Positions 46,969 to 59,500 of a stretch of 64,000 nt of DNA are shown piece by piece (position 1 is the first letter of the stretch; each line of letters starts with the position of its first letter). The notes beneath the pieces are model-generated. The model saw only the letters and a list, made by a program, of their open reading frames with translations. It did not search any database and was not told the DNA's origin. Made by a program: the position numbers and the translations under genes. The stretch is from Saxidomus purpurata (taxonomy: Eukaryota > Mollusca > Bivalvia > Venerida > Veneridae): the NCBI GenBank assembly GCA_022818135.1, contig JAFMSR010000017.1, positions 5,253,403-5,317,402 of the forward strand, read 5' to 3'.

Positions 46969-47713
46969 GTAAGCACAACAACACGATATTTTGTTAATAC
47001 GTGTATATTCTTTTTAAAAATGTGCTCGCCAAGTCAGGTATCCGTTACAGAATGTATTGGCTTCAGTTAAATGTATTATCATTTATCATATCTCTAAACA
47101 TCTTCTTGTATATTACCAAAAATATTAGAGCTAAGATGTCAGTTAGACGCGGTCCTGTAAAAACATTGTTCATATTATGTCTCTTTGGTCAAAATATACT
47201 GATAAATGGAAATAATTAAACAGGATGGTCATCTAGAAAGTAATCAATAAGCCAAGTTTAGGCAATGATCAGAGTTCCTTTACGTGGTCAGTGCTTTAAG
47301 AGCATCAATTACTTGCTAACAAAGTGTTCATGTTTCTTCCAATACTTTAGGTATCAATGAATTGCATTTGATAAGTCTGTTAAAATGAGCTAGGATAAAA
47401 AATATTATCTGGGTACTGAAAGTAGCCTTATATAATTATAGGGGTTTTAAGTTTTTTAAATTTCGTCTCAATCTCTACAGATTTTGTAAGTCTATGCAAT
47501 GCAGTGCATTAGTATGGAGGAACACGTACATTGTAGGAAGAAGAACAAGGGTTGTTTTAAGAATTTAATAACCTTTTATATGAGCAAGTAAAATGTAGAG
47601 ATAGTAGGCGTTATAAAGGAACAGTGGACGGACCTGAAAGTTACTCATAAAAATTACAGTCGAGACCTGTTTTATGGACAATCATATCTGATTATTCTAC
47701 AACACAATTTTAG

Positions 47714-47878
47714 TTACTTGATGAAATTGTTGAAGCTGCGTCAGAATCAGATGAAATCCTCAAAGAAATTGTCGAAGAGGATGATGAAGTAGAAGAAACT
47801 GTACAACTAAGTGACAAAGACCTGGATCAAAGGAAAGGAGATTCCTTTGACGAGTCTGGAGAAAGTGCGTCACATTTA
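47714..47878 (+). CDS. Acidic exon C, copy 3
   Basis: Identical to copy 2 except at the end (SASHL for SASYL). Because every copy is a multiple of three in phase 0, one, two or three copies can be included in the message without a frameshift. Confidence 0.6.
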
Positions 47879-49105
47879 GTAAGCACAACAACATGATATT
47901 TTGTTAATACGTGTATATTCTTTTTTAAAAATGTGCTCGCCAAGTCAGGTATCCGTTACAGAATGTATTGGCTTCAGTTAAATGTATTATCATTTATCAT
48001 ATCTCTAAACATCTTCTTGTGCATTACCAAAAATATTAGAGATAAGATGTCAGTTAGACGCGGTCCTGTAAAAAAAATGTTCAAATTATGTCTCTTTGGT
48101 CAAAATATACTGATAAATGGAAATAATTAAACAGGATGGTCATCTAGAAAGTAATCAATAAGCCAAGTTTAGGCAATGATCAGAGTTGGAAAAAACTTAC
48201 CCTGGGGCTGGTTAACCGGGGCAGGGTCAACTTGAATCTAAGGAGTATGATTAATACAAATTTGGTACAGGATCACTTACCAATGCATCGCGCAAAATTG
48301 TTGGTAAAAGTGACCCCGGTGCGGGACCAACTTGGACCCAAAGAGTCATGATTTTAACAGTCATGCTAAGGAACACTAGGCAATGCTATTACCCGAAAAT
48401 GTAAACTCTGTGTCTTGTAGTCTGAGACAATAAGACTTTAAAGGAGTTCCCATTATATCTCAGTGTAAAAACAATTGAGCCCCGGTGCGGGTCGATTTTG
48501 ACCGTATGGTCATGATTTGAACAATCTAGGTAGAGGAATATGGTTCATGTTCAATGTATACAGATATGTTATTTTTATTATTTTATAATTATTGCATGTA
48601 ATACAACTGTAAGCTACTTTTTCATACCTTGTTCTTGCAAGTGCCTAGAATGTGTTTGTGCTTCACACAATTATAAACTGGACAATGACATAACTATATG
48701 AAAACGTATTGTCTGAATGTTCAAGGCTCATTTGTCTTTTTGTTGTCAGTGCTTTCTGAGCATTAATAACTTACCAACAAAGTGTTAATGTTTCTTCCAA
48801 TAATAAGGTTACCAGAAATAGCACTTGATAAGTCTGTGGGAGTGAGCTTGGATAAAAAGTGTTCTGGGTATTGACAATAGCCTTATTTATAGAGGTTTTA
48901 AGTTTGTAAATTTCGTCTCAATCTCTACAGATTTTGTAAGTCTATGCAATGCAGTGTATTAGTATGAAAGAACACGTACATTGTAGGAAGAAGAACAGGG
49001 GTTGTTTTAAGAATGTAATAACCTTTCATATGAGCAAGTAAAATGTAGAGATAGTAGGCGTTATAAAGGAACAGTGGACGGACCTAAGCGTTACTCGTAA
49101 AAACA

Positions 49106-52100
49106 TGATGACCACCTTAAACCGTAATATCACTGTAAACCATTGTTGGGGAGACGCTCTTATGAAGCTGTAATATGGCAATTTTGAACAGTGGCATAAG
49201 TTTCAAATACCATAAGTCACTATCAAAATACGTACAGGACTTAAATTAAATATGATATAAATGTGCTATATTCAAATTGAACCTAAGTCACAGAACAACA
49301 TAGTCACAGTTGGCACAATGTCTGATAGAAATGAAGGCATATTTCGCTGGTAACAATGTACATGTCGTGTTTCTTTTGTAACAACAATATTTGATTAGCG
49401 TACGTCTGCTTGCGTTATGTGATTGTCAGTAAGTAGTCATCATAATGTGATCTTTGCGATCTACAATGTTAATTGTGTGCAGAATAAAAAAAAGTAATTT
49501 TTTCTTGTCCTCAATACATATATTGCTCCAAATCGATAGGGGTAGGTTGTTAATCAAGAGAGCAAAGCATTAAGATAATAAATTATATAATTATGAAATT
49601 GTTATAACAACAGACTCGAAGCAACACATTGTCTTTAGCTTAATAATTCAAGTTTCAGTATGACTATGTATTGAATAAAATCATTATGGTAGCTACATAG
49701 CGTGTCTACATGGGGTAATATACTTCGCCCACAACGAAAATATTCAGTCAAAAGAATTACCAGTATTAAAAGTTACAAAAAGGAATAATTTGCAATTCTG
49801 TTTACGGTATCATAAGTCACTGTAGTAGTTTTCGCACTACTCTACATTCATTTTCAATTTATGTGTATTTAAAGTGGAAATGGGACTTAAAACTTCATAA
49901 TCTCAAAACAATTACCTGAACGAAATTAGCATAATAAGCGGTGCCGTCTTTCAAAAGATATTAAACGGCCCATATTCTCGAAGTCAAGGGACTATGTGCA
50001 TACAAAATAGTAGAACGCCTAAGTCAGTCGGAGAAATTTCTTTCTGTTTTTGCATCATTCCTGCAATGTTGACTTTTAATTTTTTAGAATACTTTTTAGA
50101 AAACTATTAAATGCTCATTTGGATTTTATTAGCACCCTTCTGGTAAAATGACAAGATCGGGACTATATGTTTGCGTTGTTCTGTCCGTTCGTCCGCAATT
50201 TCGTTTTCGGTCTGAATCTTCTATATGCCTCGACCGATTTTGATATAATTTCACACAATATTTACCCATACTTTGGCTCGAACACTTCTATATGCGATTT
50301 CGTTCCCACATGCATGTATCGATTATGATTTAATTTCACACAATTGTTACCTATGTGATTAGGTTGTGTCATGCACAAAACCCAGTCACCTGCCCCTAAG
50401 CTCAAGGTTACACTTAACTGTGTAAGGAAGTGTTATATTGCAATATTTCCTGTCCTCTCTGTATCTTTTTGGACCAATTTCAATAACAGGATTGTTACAT
50501 GTACCAATGTGATGTGGGTTTGTCCTTTCTATTTGAAATACTTTCAAATGTTGGTATTTAGCAATAGTTCCTGTCATCTGTGTAGCATGTACGTGCATGG
50601 ACTGTAGTCCAACACTTATGACCCGTACTTATGACCCGTACCATAAGTATATGTCGCTAACAACACTAAGCCACCTAAGGTCAAGGTCACACTTCTTTAT
50701 ATATTGCTCCAAACCGGCAAGGGAATTTGTATTGATGCAATACCTCATCAACTTGTTTACACAAAAGAGACGCATCTTTATCTAAACTTATTGATAATCA
50801 CTTATTGACATAAATCAAAATGTCTTATTGATATAAATAAACGAAAACAAATTTCATCAAAGTAAGACGGCATATTTTCGTCGATCCAACAACTCCAGAA
50901 GAGGTTTTGTGTCCTTCGCCTATCTATATTTTCTTTGTAAACATTCAAGACCACATTATCTACTGATATCCTGCATGTTAACCGGACGCTCAATTATCCG
51001 TACAATTATGATTGGCCCGTAATTAAACTGTTATCCTTTGATCCGACGTGTAATGAAGATACCTAGATCATGTAGACGTTTTCCGTGTCTGTGACAGTGC
51101 AGTCAACTTCTCACTTAAGCGAACATCATTAATAAATTCACAATTAATTCTTTTAAAATATTCCACAGGGACTAATAAGTAAAACTAACTGTTCTTTTGT
51201 TTAAAACAACTCTTTCAAATGTTTTCCTTCTTCAAGAAATTTGTCTGCACTTTTATAATTTACATGTTGACCATCTTTATGACAAGCTTAAAACATCTTA
51301 GACAAAAGAGCATTAATAAATTCGATATATATGTACCGCACTTGTCTTATGTTTTGATTGCAGACGACCAATGTCACTTGGGGGCTAAATATATATATGC
51401 ACATGCGCACCTGAGCTAATGTATAGTGATATTCACATCCCGTTTCAACACTTGTTTCATTAAAAATTTTATCAGTTGGAAATGGGAAAATTCTTGCAAA
51501 CCTTAAAAGAAATTTTAAAATCTTAAAAAATGAATTGTTTGCGTTAAATTCATACGAAAAGCAATAAATAACACATTTAGTACATTAGGATCTAAATCAC
51601 TGCAACTATGACGGACGTCGGGTTAGGAATAATGCTATAAATAGTAACCAGTTGTTTTTTCCGGGAATGCCATTTGTTTACTTTTAGCTGTACAGAGCAT
51701 AATGTGAAAAAACAACCAGAAAGAAAAGAAAATGTAGAAATAACCGATTTATTACACAAATAAACAATTATCCGGATAATTGAACAAGCGTTGCATATTT
51801 CGCGGACGTTTCGCTGGCTATTGTTTTACCCGAATGGAACTAGAAAACATTTTGCGACCTCTGCAAAGTATACGGATACGTACAGCTGAGACCGAAGTTT
51901 TTGTGTTTCTATCTGCAATATTGGCAGAAATATGTAGAAAAATATCCCGTTTCTGTCCGCTTAATTGCAAGAAACCAGTACCCTCTAAACTATCATTATT
52001 ATTTATCAGAATATTTTGTTTTTGATAAATTCAAGCTGAGTGTGAAATTTGGCCTCATAAGGTCGCAAAATCATAAAAGGTTTTTTTACATTTTAGAGAA

Positions 52101-52685
52101 AAAACTTTGTACCAAATTGTCATAACATTTGGTCAAAATGTATGTCTTGATAATCAGTAGATTTGGTTCGAAACTGAGTCACGTTGGGTTAAAACCGTCT
52201 GCTTATTAACTCAGAGAAATACAACACGTTATTAGCACTTTTAATTAATGGCTTGATTTTATAAAACGTATTCATGGAAATAGGTCAAACTTTTGTGCTG
52301 ATAAAAACAAGGATAATTGAAAATTGATCATTTGGATGATTTTTGTTTCTACGGCTTAAAACTAAGTCTTTCAAATTACCCCAGTTTTAGGGATATAATT
52401 TGTATGTATTTTGTATATTTTTAGAACACAGATTCGATGTAGCTAATTTACCGACCTGAGAAAAATAAGAAAAGGATTTGTTTATGTTAAATGGACAAAA
52501 AACATTTTTGTTTGTACTTCTCAAATTCATTTTGAAAGCATCCTTCCACCTTTGAGATAATAGGTTTTATTTTATTGCAGTTAATTAACTACAGCACGTT
52601 GGTGCTTAGGCACTAATTGGATATACACAAATGTAGATGTCTGACGTATAATAAGCGCATATGTTTTAATAAGCTAAATGCATAT
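49106..52685. other. Long intron, nothing recognised
   Basis: AT-rich, with a few GGTCAAGGTCACACTT words near 50.4 and 50.7 kb. The short frames (for example 51,780-52,025) show no splice or family support. Confidence 0.45.
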
Positions 52686-52689
52686 CGAT

Positions 52690-52965
52690 CTGCCAGGGAG
52701 CGGATCAGTGGTTTAGTGGTTAACGCAGTGGCGTGATTATCCAGGGATCGCAGGTCCACTAACATAACTAATGGTCTTTAGAATGAGATTTAAGTACCGA
52801 GGTCCGATGTATAGGTGCTGTACACCGGGCATATTATAAAACCAGGAGTGCCTCTGGAACGGGATGCGCTCTGTATTGTGCACTTTTCCCGGAAACCTAA
52901 ACTAACTTAACTCTTCTGGGGACGTGTGTGATATTGATTATCCGGAACCAACGATGAAACTCAAT
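52690..52965 (+). mobile_element. SINE-like unit with tRNA-like promoter
   Basis: CAGTGGTTTAGTGGTTAACG resembles an A box, and GGATCGCAGGTCC, about 35 bp downstream, a weak B box. The body (GGTGCTGTACACCGGGC, GGAACCAACGATGAAACTC) follows without coding. Typical of a tRNA-headed SINE; exact ends not determined. Confidence 0.5.
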
Positions 52966-53229
52966 ACAATACGATCTGTCAATGTTTACACAACTGGGCG
53001 AGTAGTGTCCAACTATCTATACATGTATATGTGATAACATATGTTCGTCTTCTTACAAAGTATTGTATTTTTAAACCTTTGATCAATGTATCAAGAAATA
53101 TGAGTATGTGAATAACATTAAGACAATCATTTGATAATACATTTAACACACAGTTTATACCAAATATACGGATATCTATACTGTTTTTCTGTACACAACG
53201 TGTTCATTCTGATTAAAACTTTGTGCCAG

Positions 53230-54190
53230 GGTGAGCTTTAAGAATGGATGATTGTCCGTCAAACATCAAACGACATCCCCTCTGAAACCACTGGGCCATT
53301 GTTGATGACACTTGGTACGGATTTTCTTTTCATAACGCTCTACCACAATTGCTCAAAGAATTCCATTCCATGCAGAACTATGGTTGCTAAGGCAAAACAT
53401 ATTTTTTTAGATATTTGGCATGTAGCATTACCTAGTGGACCTTTACCAACATTGTTCAAATCATGCCCCCTTGGTTAAAATTGACTCCGCTCGGGGGGTC
53501 ACTTGATTTTACATAGGTTTCTATTGGAAAAACTTTAACAATCTTCTTCTCAAAAACCACAAGGCATAGAGCTCAGATATTTACTACATAGCATAGTCTA
53601 GTGGACATCTACCAAGTTTGCTGAAATAATGCCCGTGTGGTTAATATTGGTCCCGCCCAGGGATTCACTTGTTTTACATAGACATATAAAGGAAAACCTT
53701 TTAAAATCTTTTTCTCCAAAACCAAAAGGTTTGAGCCTAGATAATTAGTGTGCAACATTGTGTAGTGGACATCTCCAACGTGTGTTCAAATTGACCCTGC
53801 TCAGGGGTTCACTTGGAATAGGAAAAACTTAAAAGAATATTCTTCTCCAAAACCACAAGACTTAGAGCTTAGATATTTATGTAACATTGTCTACTGGTCT
53901 TCTATAGAGTTTGTTCAAATCATGCCCCTGAGATCGAAATTGACCACGCCCGCGGCGGGAGGGGAGGGGGGGGGGTCCTTGTATTTATATAGAATTATAG
54001 GAGTAACCTAGCTTCCAATGAATTCCTATAGCAACTTCTGACTTACCAAGCAACTACTAACTCTCTTAGCAATCGGTGAATTTCTTAGCAACCAGTCACT
54101 TCACCTAGCAACCACTGACTTCCTTAGGTAAGTGCACTGGTACTCAGGTGAGCGATATAGGGCCATCATGTCCCTCTTGTTATGTGATTT
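53230..54190 (-). repeat. Dispersed ~160-bp units plus TAGCAACC remnant
   Basis: Minus-strand units of the CTAGACAATG family, a GC-rich patch GCCCGCGGCGGGAGGGG at about 53,948, then a short TTAGCAACCA array (53,995-54,120) and GGTACTCAGGTGAGCGATAT, the same order as at 15.5-14.9 kb in the left arm. Confidence 0.75.
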
Positions 54191-54540
54191 GCATAAATAA
54201 ATAAATGAATAAATAAATATCACTTAGCCTACGATATTTGTAAGTAAGGCCACTGAGATCCTAGGTTTTCGGAATACTTGTTGAAACGGCGTATCAGAGT
54301 ATTGGCTTTTTTCACATTTATTCATTATATCCTATTTGATAAAAAAACATATACTCTCGACAAAAATCCAGGTTGAGAATCTAGGTTCTCACTTCACTTC
54401 GCCGTTTGCAGCTTGGTGCTTTGTATAATTGTGCAAACCGCTTGAAATATATATACATATACTTGTTTTGTACTGAGTTTCATTGTTACATAATGTACTA
54501 ATGGCAGGTTGTATTATTTAATCATGTTATCATTTTATAG

Positions 54541-54622
54541 CTCTCCATCAATGTTAGACCAGCCGAAACAGAAGGTCCTGAATCGATAGATGATGATGAG
54601 GAGGAGGATAAGTGTAGACGAG
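54541..54622 (+). CDS. Acidic exon D
   Basis: Acceptor CATTTTATAG and donor GTGTGT. It reads LSINVRPAETEGPESIDDDE and EEDKCRR plus one base, phase 0 in and 1 out. The next exon starts with AT, completing GAT (Asp), so exons D and E join cleanly. Another disordered acidic linker piece. Confidence 0.6.
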
Positions 54623-56559
54623 GTGTGTTTTATCTTCTTTTAATGTCGAACTCGAAATGTAGTAATTAGTTCATGTAAACAAATATAATTTCGTAAGGAA
54701 CATAGCTGTTGCAATATGGATTATATAATATGTATACTGATAGCATACTTTGATGAAGTATTTAATGTTTCGATTGCTGATAACCCGTATCTTAAAATGT
54801 TAATTTGACAGAGCTAATTTTCTGGAATAGTTTAATGATTTTATACTTGCGAAAGTCCAGAATTAGCCATTTATTGAAATTCCTTAAAATGGTACCATAA
54901 TGTAGCTGTTGGCCGCAACAAATAACCGCTTTAATAAAACATAATAAAAGCAGCTCTTGTTACAAACGAGTATTGTTATTTCACCTTCGTAGCGATTATA
55001 GATTAAGATTTCAACAGTCATTGTTCGATGTTAGATTTAAAGACTGTAGACAATTTACACAAGAAACGTGAACAACAACTGTTTAACTGCTTTTCGGCGT
55101 AATCATGACCTTTCACTTTCATTTCATGTTCGGTCAAAATCATAAAAAGTTCGAGAGTTAAATTGGTCAAAGAAAGGAGAAGTACAGTTTTAATAGGGTT
55201 ATCATTTATGGGTGTTCATAAGTAGGTGAACTACGGTCTTATTTCTTCTTTACATTTTATGAACGCCCTTTTCTTCCTTTTCCGTTATTACCTTCAATTA
55301 CATACATAGTTCATATAATTTTACATGTAACGACTCATAAAAACAAAATTAATATCAAACAGGGAATGCCACGTACCAAAAACGCAGCCTCCCCAAAACG
55401 AGCCCCACATCACTCAGAAGTGCACACCACCATCATAAAAACATGCAAGTACAAATTCAAAAATGTAGTTGAAAGACTAACAATTAATTAAAATTCGTTA
55501 AGACACTCGGTCAGACACATAATGTATACAAAGTACATTCACCTTAATTTGAGAAACAAATCATGTGCATGTACCAACCTTATTCAACTGACACCTTAAA
55601 CGATAAGACCCCCTGGTGGTGTTTATTTACCTCAGTTAATTTTTGTAGTAGAAACTCAGAAATAAATTATAGCGATCAGAATGCAATTCAATTTGGTCAA
55701 ATTAAAAACTTATGGCCGTTTACTAAAACTACTTATAGGAAATGCATTTTGTTATGAGCTTTTGATTAAACCAAAGAATAACATGAAGCACGGTGTTTGC
55801 AGACAAAATACCCGTCAACTGCCTGGCTGTGCCAATAAAGTTGTTAAGTATATAATATTTTACAATAAAATACTGTCTAGTTTCTATAACTTCATTTAAA
55901 TTTGAACTATTGATATCATAACCCTATACCGAAAAAAACTTTATCCCTTCAAAAATGTGGTCCTATACGGCGGAAAATTTGCATGTTGTGGAGTCCGACT
56001 AAATTTCTTTTTCCGAGGCGGCAATTCTAGCGTGGTCGTAGAATGTATCAATACCTCTTCAACTTCGTCAATCAACTAAACGCCTACTGACGTAAAAACT
56101 AAATAAAACGTTGACGCCGTGAGGTTTGATGTACATGTCCTACGCGTCCGTACACCCCACTCTTCCACCAAACTCCCACCGCAAATACATTTTGTAGTTT
56201 ACGTTACACACTAACCAAAAATGAATACTTTCAACAGCATCATTGTTACATGTCAAGCGTCGGCCTTTGTTTCGAGAAGTGGATCATACATACGTGACGT
56301 TTAACATCAATGATATTCAGAATGTTACTATGAGCCCGAACATTGAGTTATAACAATCGAATATGCGCATATCGAGATATGTAAAGTACATTTTAGTTTT
56401 TAAATTTGAAAACGTTTTTATGTTATTTTCAATTATAATTGCTCAGTTGGAAATTGTATTTCTTCAGAATTTGTAAATCAATTAAGAATATTGCATTTTG
56501 AAGATTTGTATATTAATAATTAAAGCCACCGACGAATAGAATGTGCTGTTTTATTACAG
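54623..56559. other. Intron with a PLE tail
   Basis: AT-rich. The only recognised item is the PLE tail at 55,346-55,432. The frames at 55,563-55,899 have no support. Confidence 0.5.
55346..55432 (-). mobile_element. PLE tail, 87 bp, with 11-bp target duplication
   Basis: Minus-strand PLE 3' end ending at GTGCACACCACC, next to the former microsatellite position. It is flanked on both sides by TCATAAAAACA (55,335-55,345 and 55,433-55,443). Confidence 0.85.
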
Positions 56560-57570
56560 ATGCTGAACCAACAAAAAGATCAACCCTTTACGCGTTGAAA
56601 GATCAGACTGAGGACAGTCTGTTGACGGGTAAAGAATTAAACGACCTCTGCTCAAAGGAGGGCAGAACTTCACCTGGCGTGATAAAGGAATGTGACAAAA
56701 TATGTAGTTTTATCAAGGAAAAGTGGGAGGCTATTGTTCATGTATGGCCAGCATATACTTTAAATGACGAAACTGCAATTACTTTTGTATGTTTCATGGA
56801 ATGTCCTATACCTAGACCGATAGAATCTAACTGGACATTGGAAATTAGAAGGTTAGGACGTTGTACTGATGAAAGTAAAAATATCACGTATTCGAAAGAC
56901 AATCATCCATTAAATACTGACACTGCCAGAAAAATTAGCTCTGTTATTGATATGCATTCATATTCTTTGATGCAGAAACATTCGTACCTTTCTGCTATCT
57001 CAGCCTGTTCAGTTATGTACGAAAAAAATGGCAATGACGAACAAAAAATTGTTCCAATACCGTGTATTGTTTTGTACGTCCTGGTTAAGCACTTCATTCC
57101 ACTTAAAGAAGAAAAATATCCATCAAAATTAGACGCATTTCCTGTGGACGTAAGGGAGGGTGCATTTCATTTTTGCGGAGGATCAGCTACCGACTATCAT
57201 GACAATGTACGGATGGGCTGTGCAATCACATCTACATACGAACCTTTGAAACATGGATCACTTGGTGGTTTCATTGAACACCCAGAATACGGTACTTGTG
57301 GGTTTACGTGTGCACATATTTTTCTTAATGATGAGAGGAAATTTAAGTTGAAAGAAGAAAAAGTGATGAATGAAGAACAATTAAATGGCTGTGAAATATT
57401 TCAGCCGTTGTATGATCGAGAAGGAGGAAAAAACAAAATCGGAAAACTTGTCAGGCTTGTCTATAAAGAAGGAAGTGGTAAGAAGACTGGTTTAGATCTT
57501 GCGATGTTTAAGATTGAGCAACGTGCTCCTGTTGCAGGAAACTTCCCAGATATTAATGGAAAGGAAACCG
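56560..57570 (+). CDS. Large exon E with trypsin-like peptidase region
   Basis: Acceptor GTTTTATTACAG and donor GTAAGTG, 337 codons, phase 1 in and out. The N-terminal ~200 residues (AEPTKRSTLYALKDQTEDSL, LNDLCSKEGRTSPGVIKECD, HVWPAYTLNDETAITFVCFM, ...) match no domain I know. The last ~130 contain GSLGGFIEHPEYGTCGFTCA-HIF with a candidate catalytic His (codon 57,315) and GLDLAMFKI with a candidate Asp (codon 57,495). Order and spacing fit a chymotrypsin/HtrA-like fold, in which TCAHV- and DLALFKL-type motifs surround the His and Asp. The Ser motif must lie in a later exon, not found up to 64,000. The GGFI beta-strand start just before the His supports the fold. No signal peptide is visible in these exons, so a cytoplasmic protein is more likely. 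Whether it is catalytically active is unknown. Confidence 0.65.
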
Positions 57571-58325
57571 GTAAGTGATTCAATACTTCAAAGCATGGTA
57601 ATTTTAACACAAATAACAATATGATTTAAAATGTTCAGGTAAATATTAAACATTTCATTGTATGTAAATGATGTCAATAAATCCCGGTATGTGCCTGCAG
57701 TTATGCCAAACAACCATTAACACTACTATTACACGGTAAATGTTTAACACATACATGTATGTTCTATACAAACATTTATTTACTTTATTGATCGTCAGAC
57801 CAAATTGATTTGTAATTATAAAGTAGGAAACAAACTATTTAGTGCTCAGATTTTGACAATAACTATTTGCGCTAAAAAAGGAACAGAAGTCAATGAAAAT
57901 ATTAAATTTGTGTCCAGTTTCATTGTTTTAAAGTTAACAATGCCAAGTACATTTTTGTAAAACATTTATAAAACGCGAAGAGAAAAGATGGCGCATTTAT
58001 GTTGAGACTTTCTAAAAATGAGACTTTCTAAAAATGAAACTAATTTGGTATAAAGCACCGCATGTATTTGATAACATATATCGTGTGATCTCCAATTGAT
58101 TTATGAAATGTTAGTATTCGGAAACAAAACATAGATTAAATACAGTTATCCTCAAGGCGATATGGCAAACTGGAAGTTCAGAAACAAACAAAAAATTAAT
58201 TTGAACGAAAGTCACGCATATTTCATATATTTTACTTGTGTATTGTATAGTCTGAAAGAAAAAAGCTTCACAAAGGTTAGTTGTAACGTTTATAATAGTA
58301 GAGCAGCATTTTGACTGCTACTTGA
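57571..58325. other. Intron start, nothing recognised
   Basis: AT-rich and no repeats recognised. The direct repeat GAGACTTTCTAAAAATGA at about 58,003-58,037 is a local two-copy duplication. Confidence 0.5.
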
Positions 58326-58329
58326 GTCC

Positions 58330-59500
58330 AGTATGCACTAAAAAGTAACAAGCCAAGTTATATTCCAAAATGTTTAGCAGGCATTGAAGTTTATTGAAAA
58401 GTAAATAAAAGTTGCCGACCTTTGATGGAAAGTTGGAAAAGGTCAAGGTCAAATTGAACACCAAAATAAAAACGTATAGTAAACTATTTGACTCTAAAAT
58501 AATAATCTTAATATACATGGAATGCTAAAATAGTTTATTTAACATAATACCTCAATATCAAGGCTACAAATATATGTAAAAGTTTTGGCCCGCAAAGGTC
58601 AAGGGCAATTTCATTTCAAAGTCAAATACTAAAAAATCACTAAAAATAAGCTTTCTACCAAATATCAAATCTGATTACTTGTATAAACGATTGTAAAACA
58701 CATATCTTTACTCATTTACATAAGTATAGGTTTATATCCATTGAAATGAAAGCAATTTTGTAAAACTAAATGTTAATATGGATGAGTATAATTGAAATTA
58801 CCCCACCCACCATCCTAAAATCTTTCATTTGCGCTTGCTGCATCTACAATCCACATACAATACGACAGTGTATTTGTTATAAATATTACTGGAAACAGTT
58901 TAACAAATAACATTTTTTCTTAAACAACTGTTTTGACTCTTTGATACTGATCTGGATTAGCATAGGTCAAGGTCAAGATCATTTCAAGGCCAAATTGTCA
59001 AAATAGACTAAATATAAGCTTTTACCAACTATCAAGTCTAATAAATTGTAGAAATGATGTTTAAACACATGTCTTTACACTTTAATATAGATAAAGGTTT
59101 AAATCTCTTGATATGATAGCAATTTAGTAAACTGAAATGTTTATATGGTGAGAGTATAATTGAAATTACCCCACCCACCATCCTAAAATCTTTCATTTTT
59201 GCTTGCTGCATAAACAATCCACAAGTGTTTTTGTTATAAATATATCAGGAAACAGTTTAACAAACATTTTTTCTATAACTTCTGCTTTGACTCTTTTGTA
59301 CTAAATTGGATTAGCAATGGAGGTCAAGGTCAATGTCATTCCAAAGTCAATATCACCTCAATTTGTCATTTCATGTACATGTACATTTACCCCACCTACC
59401 ATGTTAATGAAGGCTACCTACTTGCAATGCTAGTCCATATGGCATTTATAATACACCAAAACATTCATGTGTAAAAATAGTTTCTGCAGTAAGTGTTATA
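58330..59500 (-). repeat. Large dispersed repeat, inverted copy
   Basis: Inverted relative to 40.24-43.58 and 62.1-64.0 kb, containing two to three of the ~450-bp sub-units (TACCCCACCCACCATCCTAA near 58,800 and 59,168). With the 62.1-kb copy it forms an inverted pair around the 59.5-62.1 kb region. Confidence 0.75.

Larger units (their letters stand above)
44470..49105 (+). repeat. Tandem array of exon-containing units (three complete, one partial)
   Basis: Each unit has TTTACGTGGTCAGTGCTTTA or a related lead, TTTCGTCTCAATCTCTACAG, GAACACGTACATTGTAGGAA, a 165-bp exon, and a downstream part with GTGACCCCGGTGCGGGACC. Exon spacing is 1,883 bp then 910 bp; the first interval includes a solo-LTR-like insertion. 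Unit 3 starts at a fusion point near 47,273 (CAGAGTT joined to CCTTTACGTGG). A fourth unit (48,830-49,105) stops just before where its exon would begin. Confidence 0.9.
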
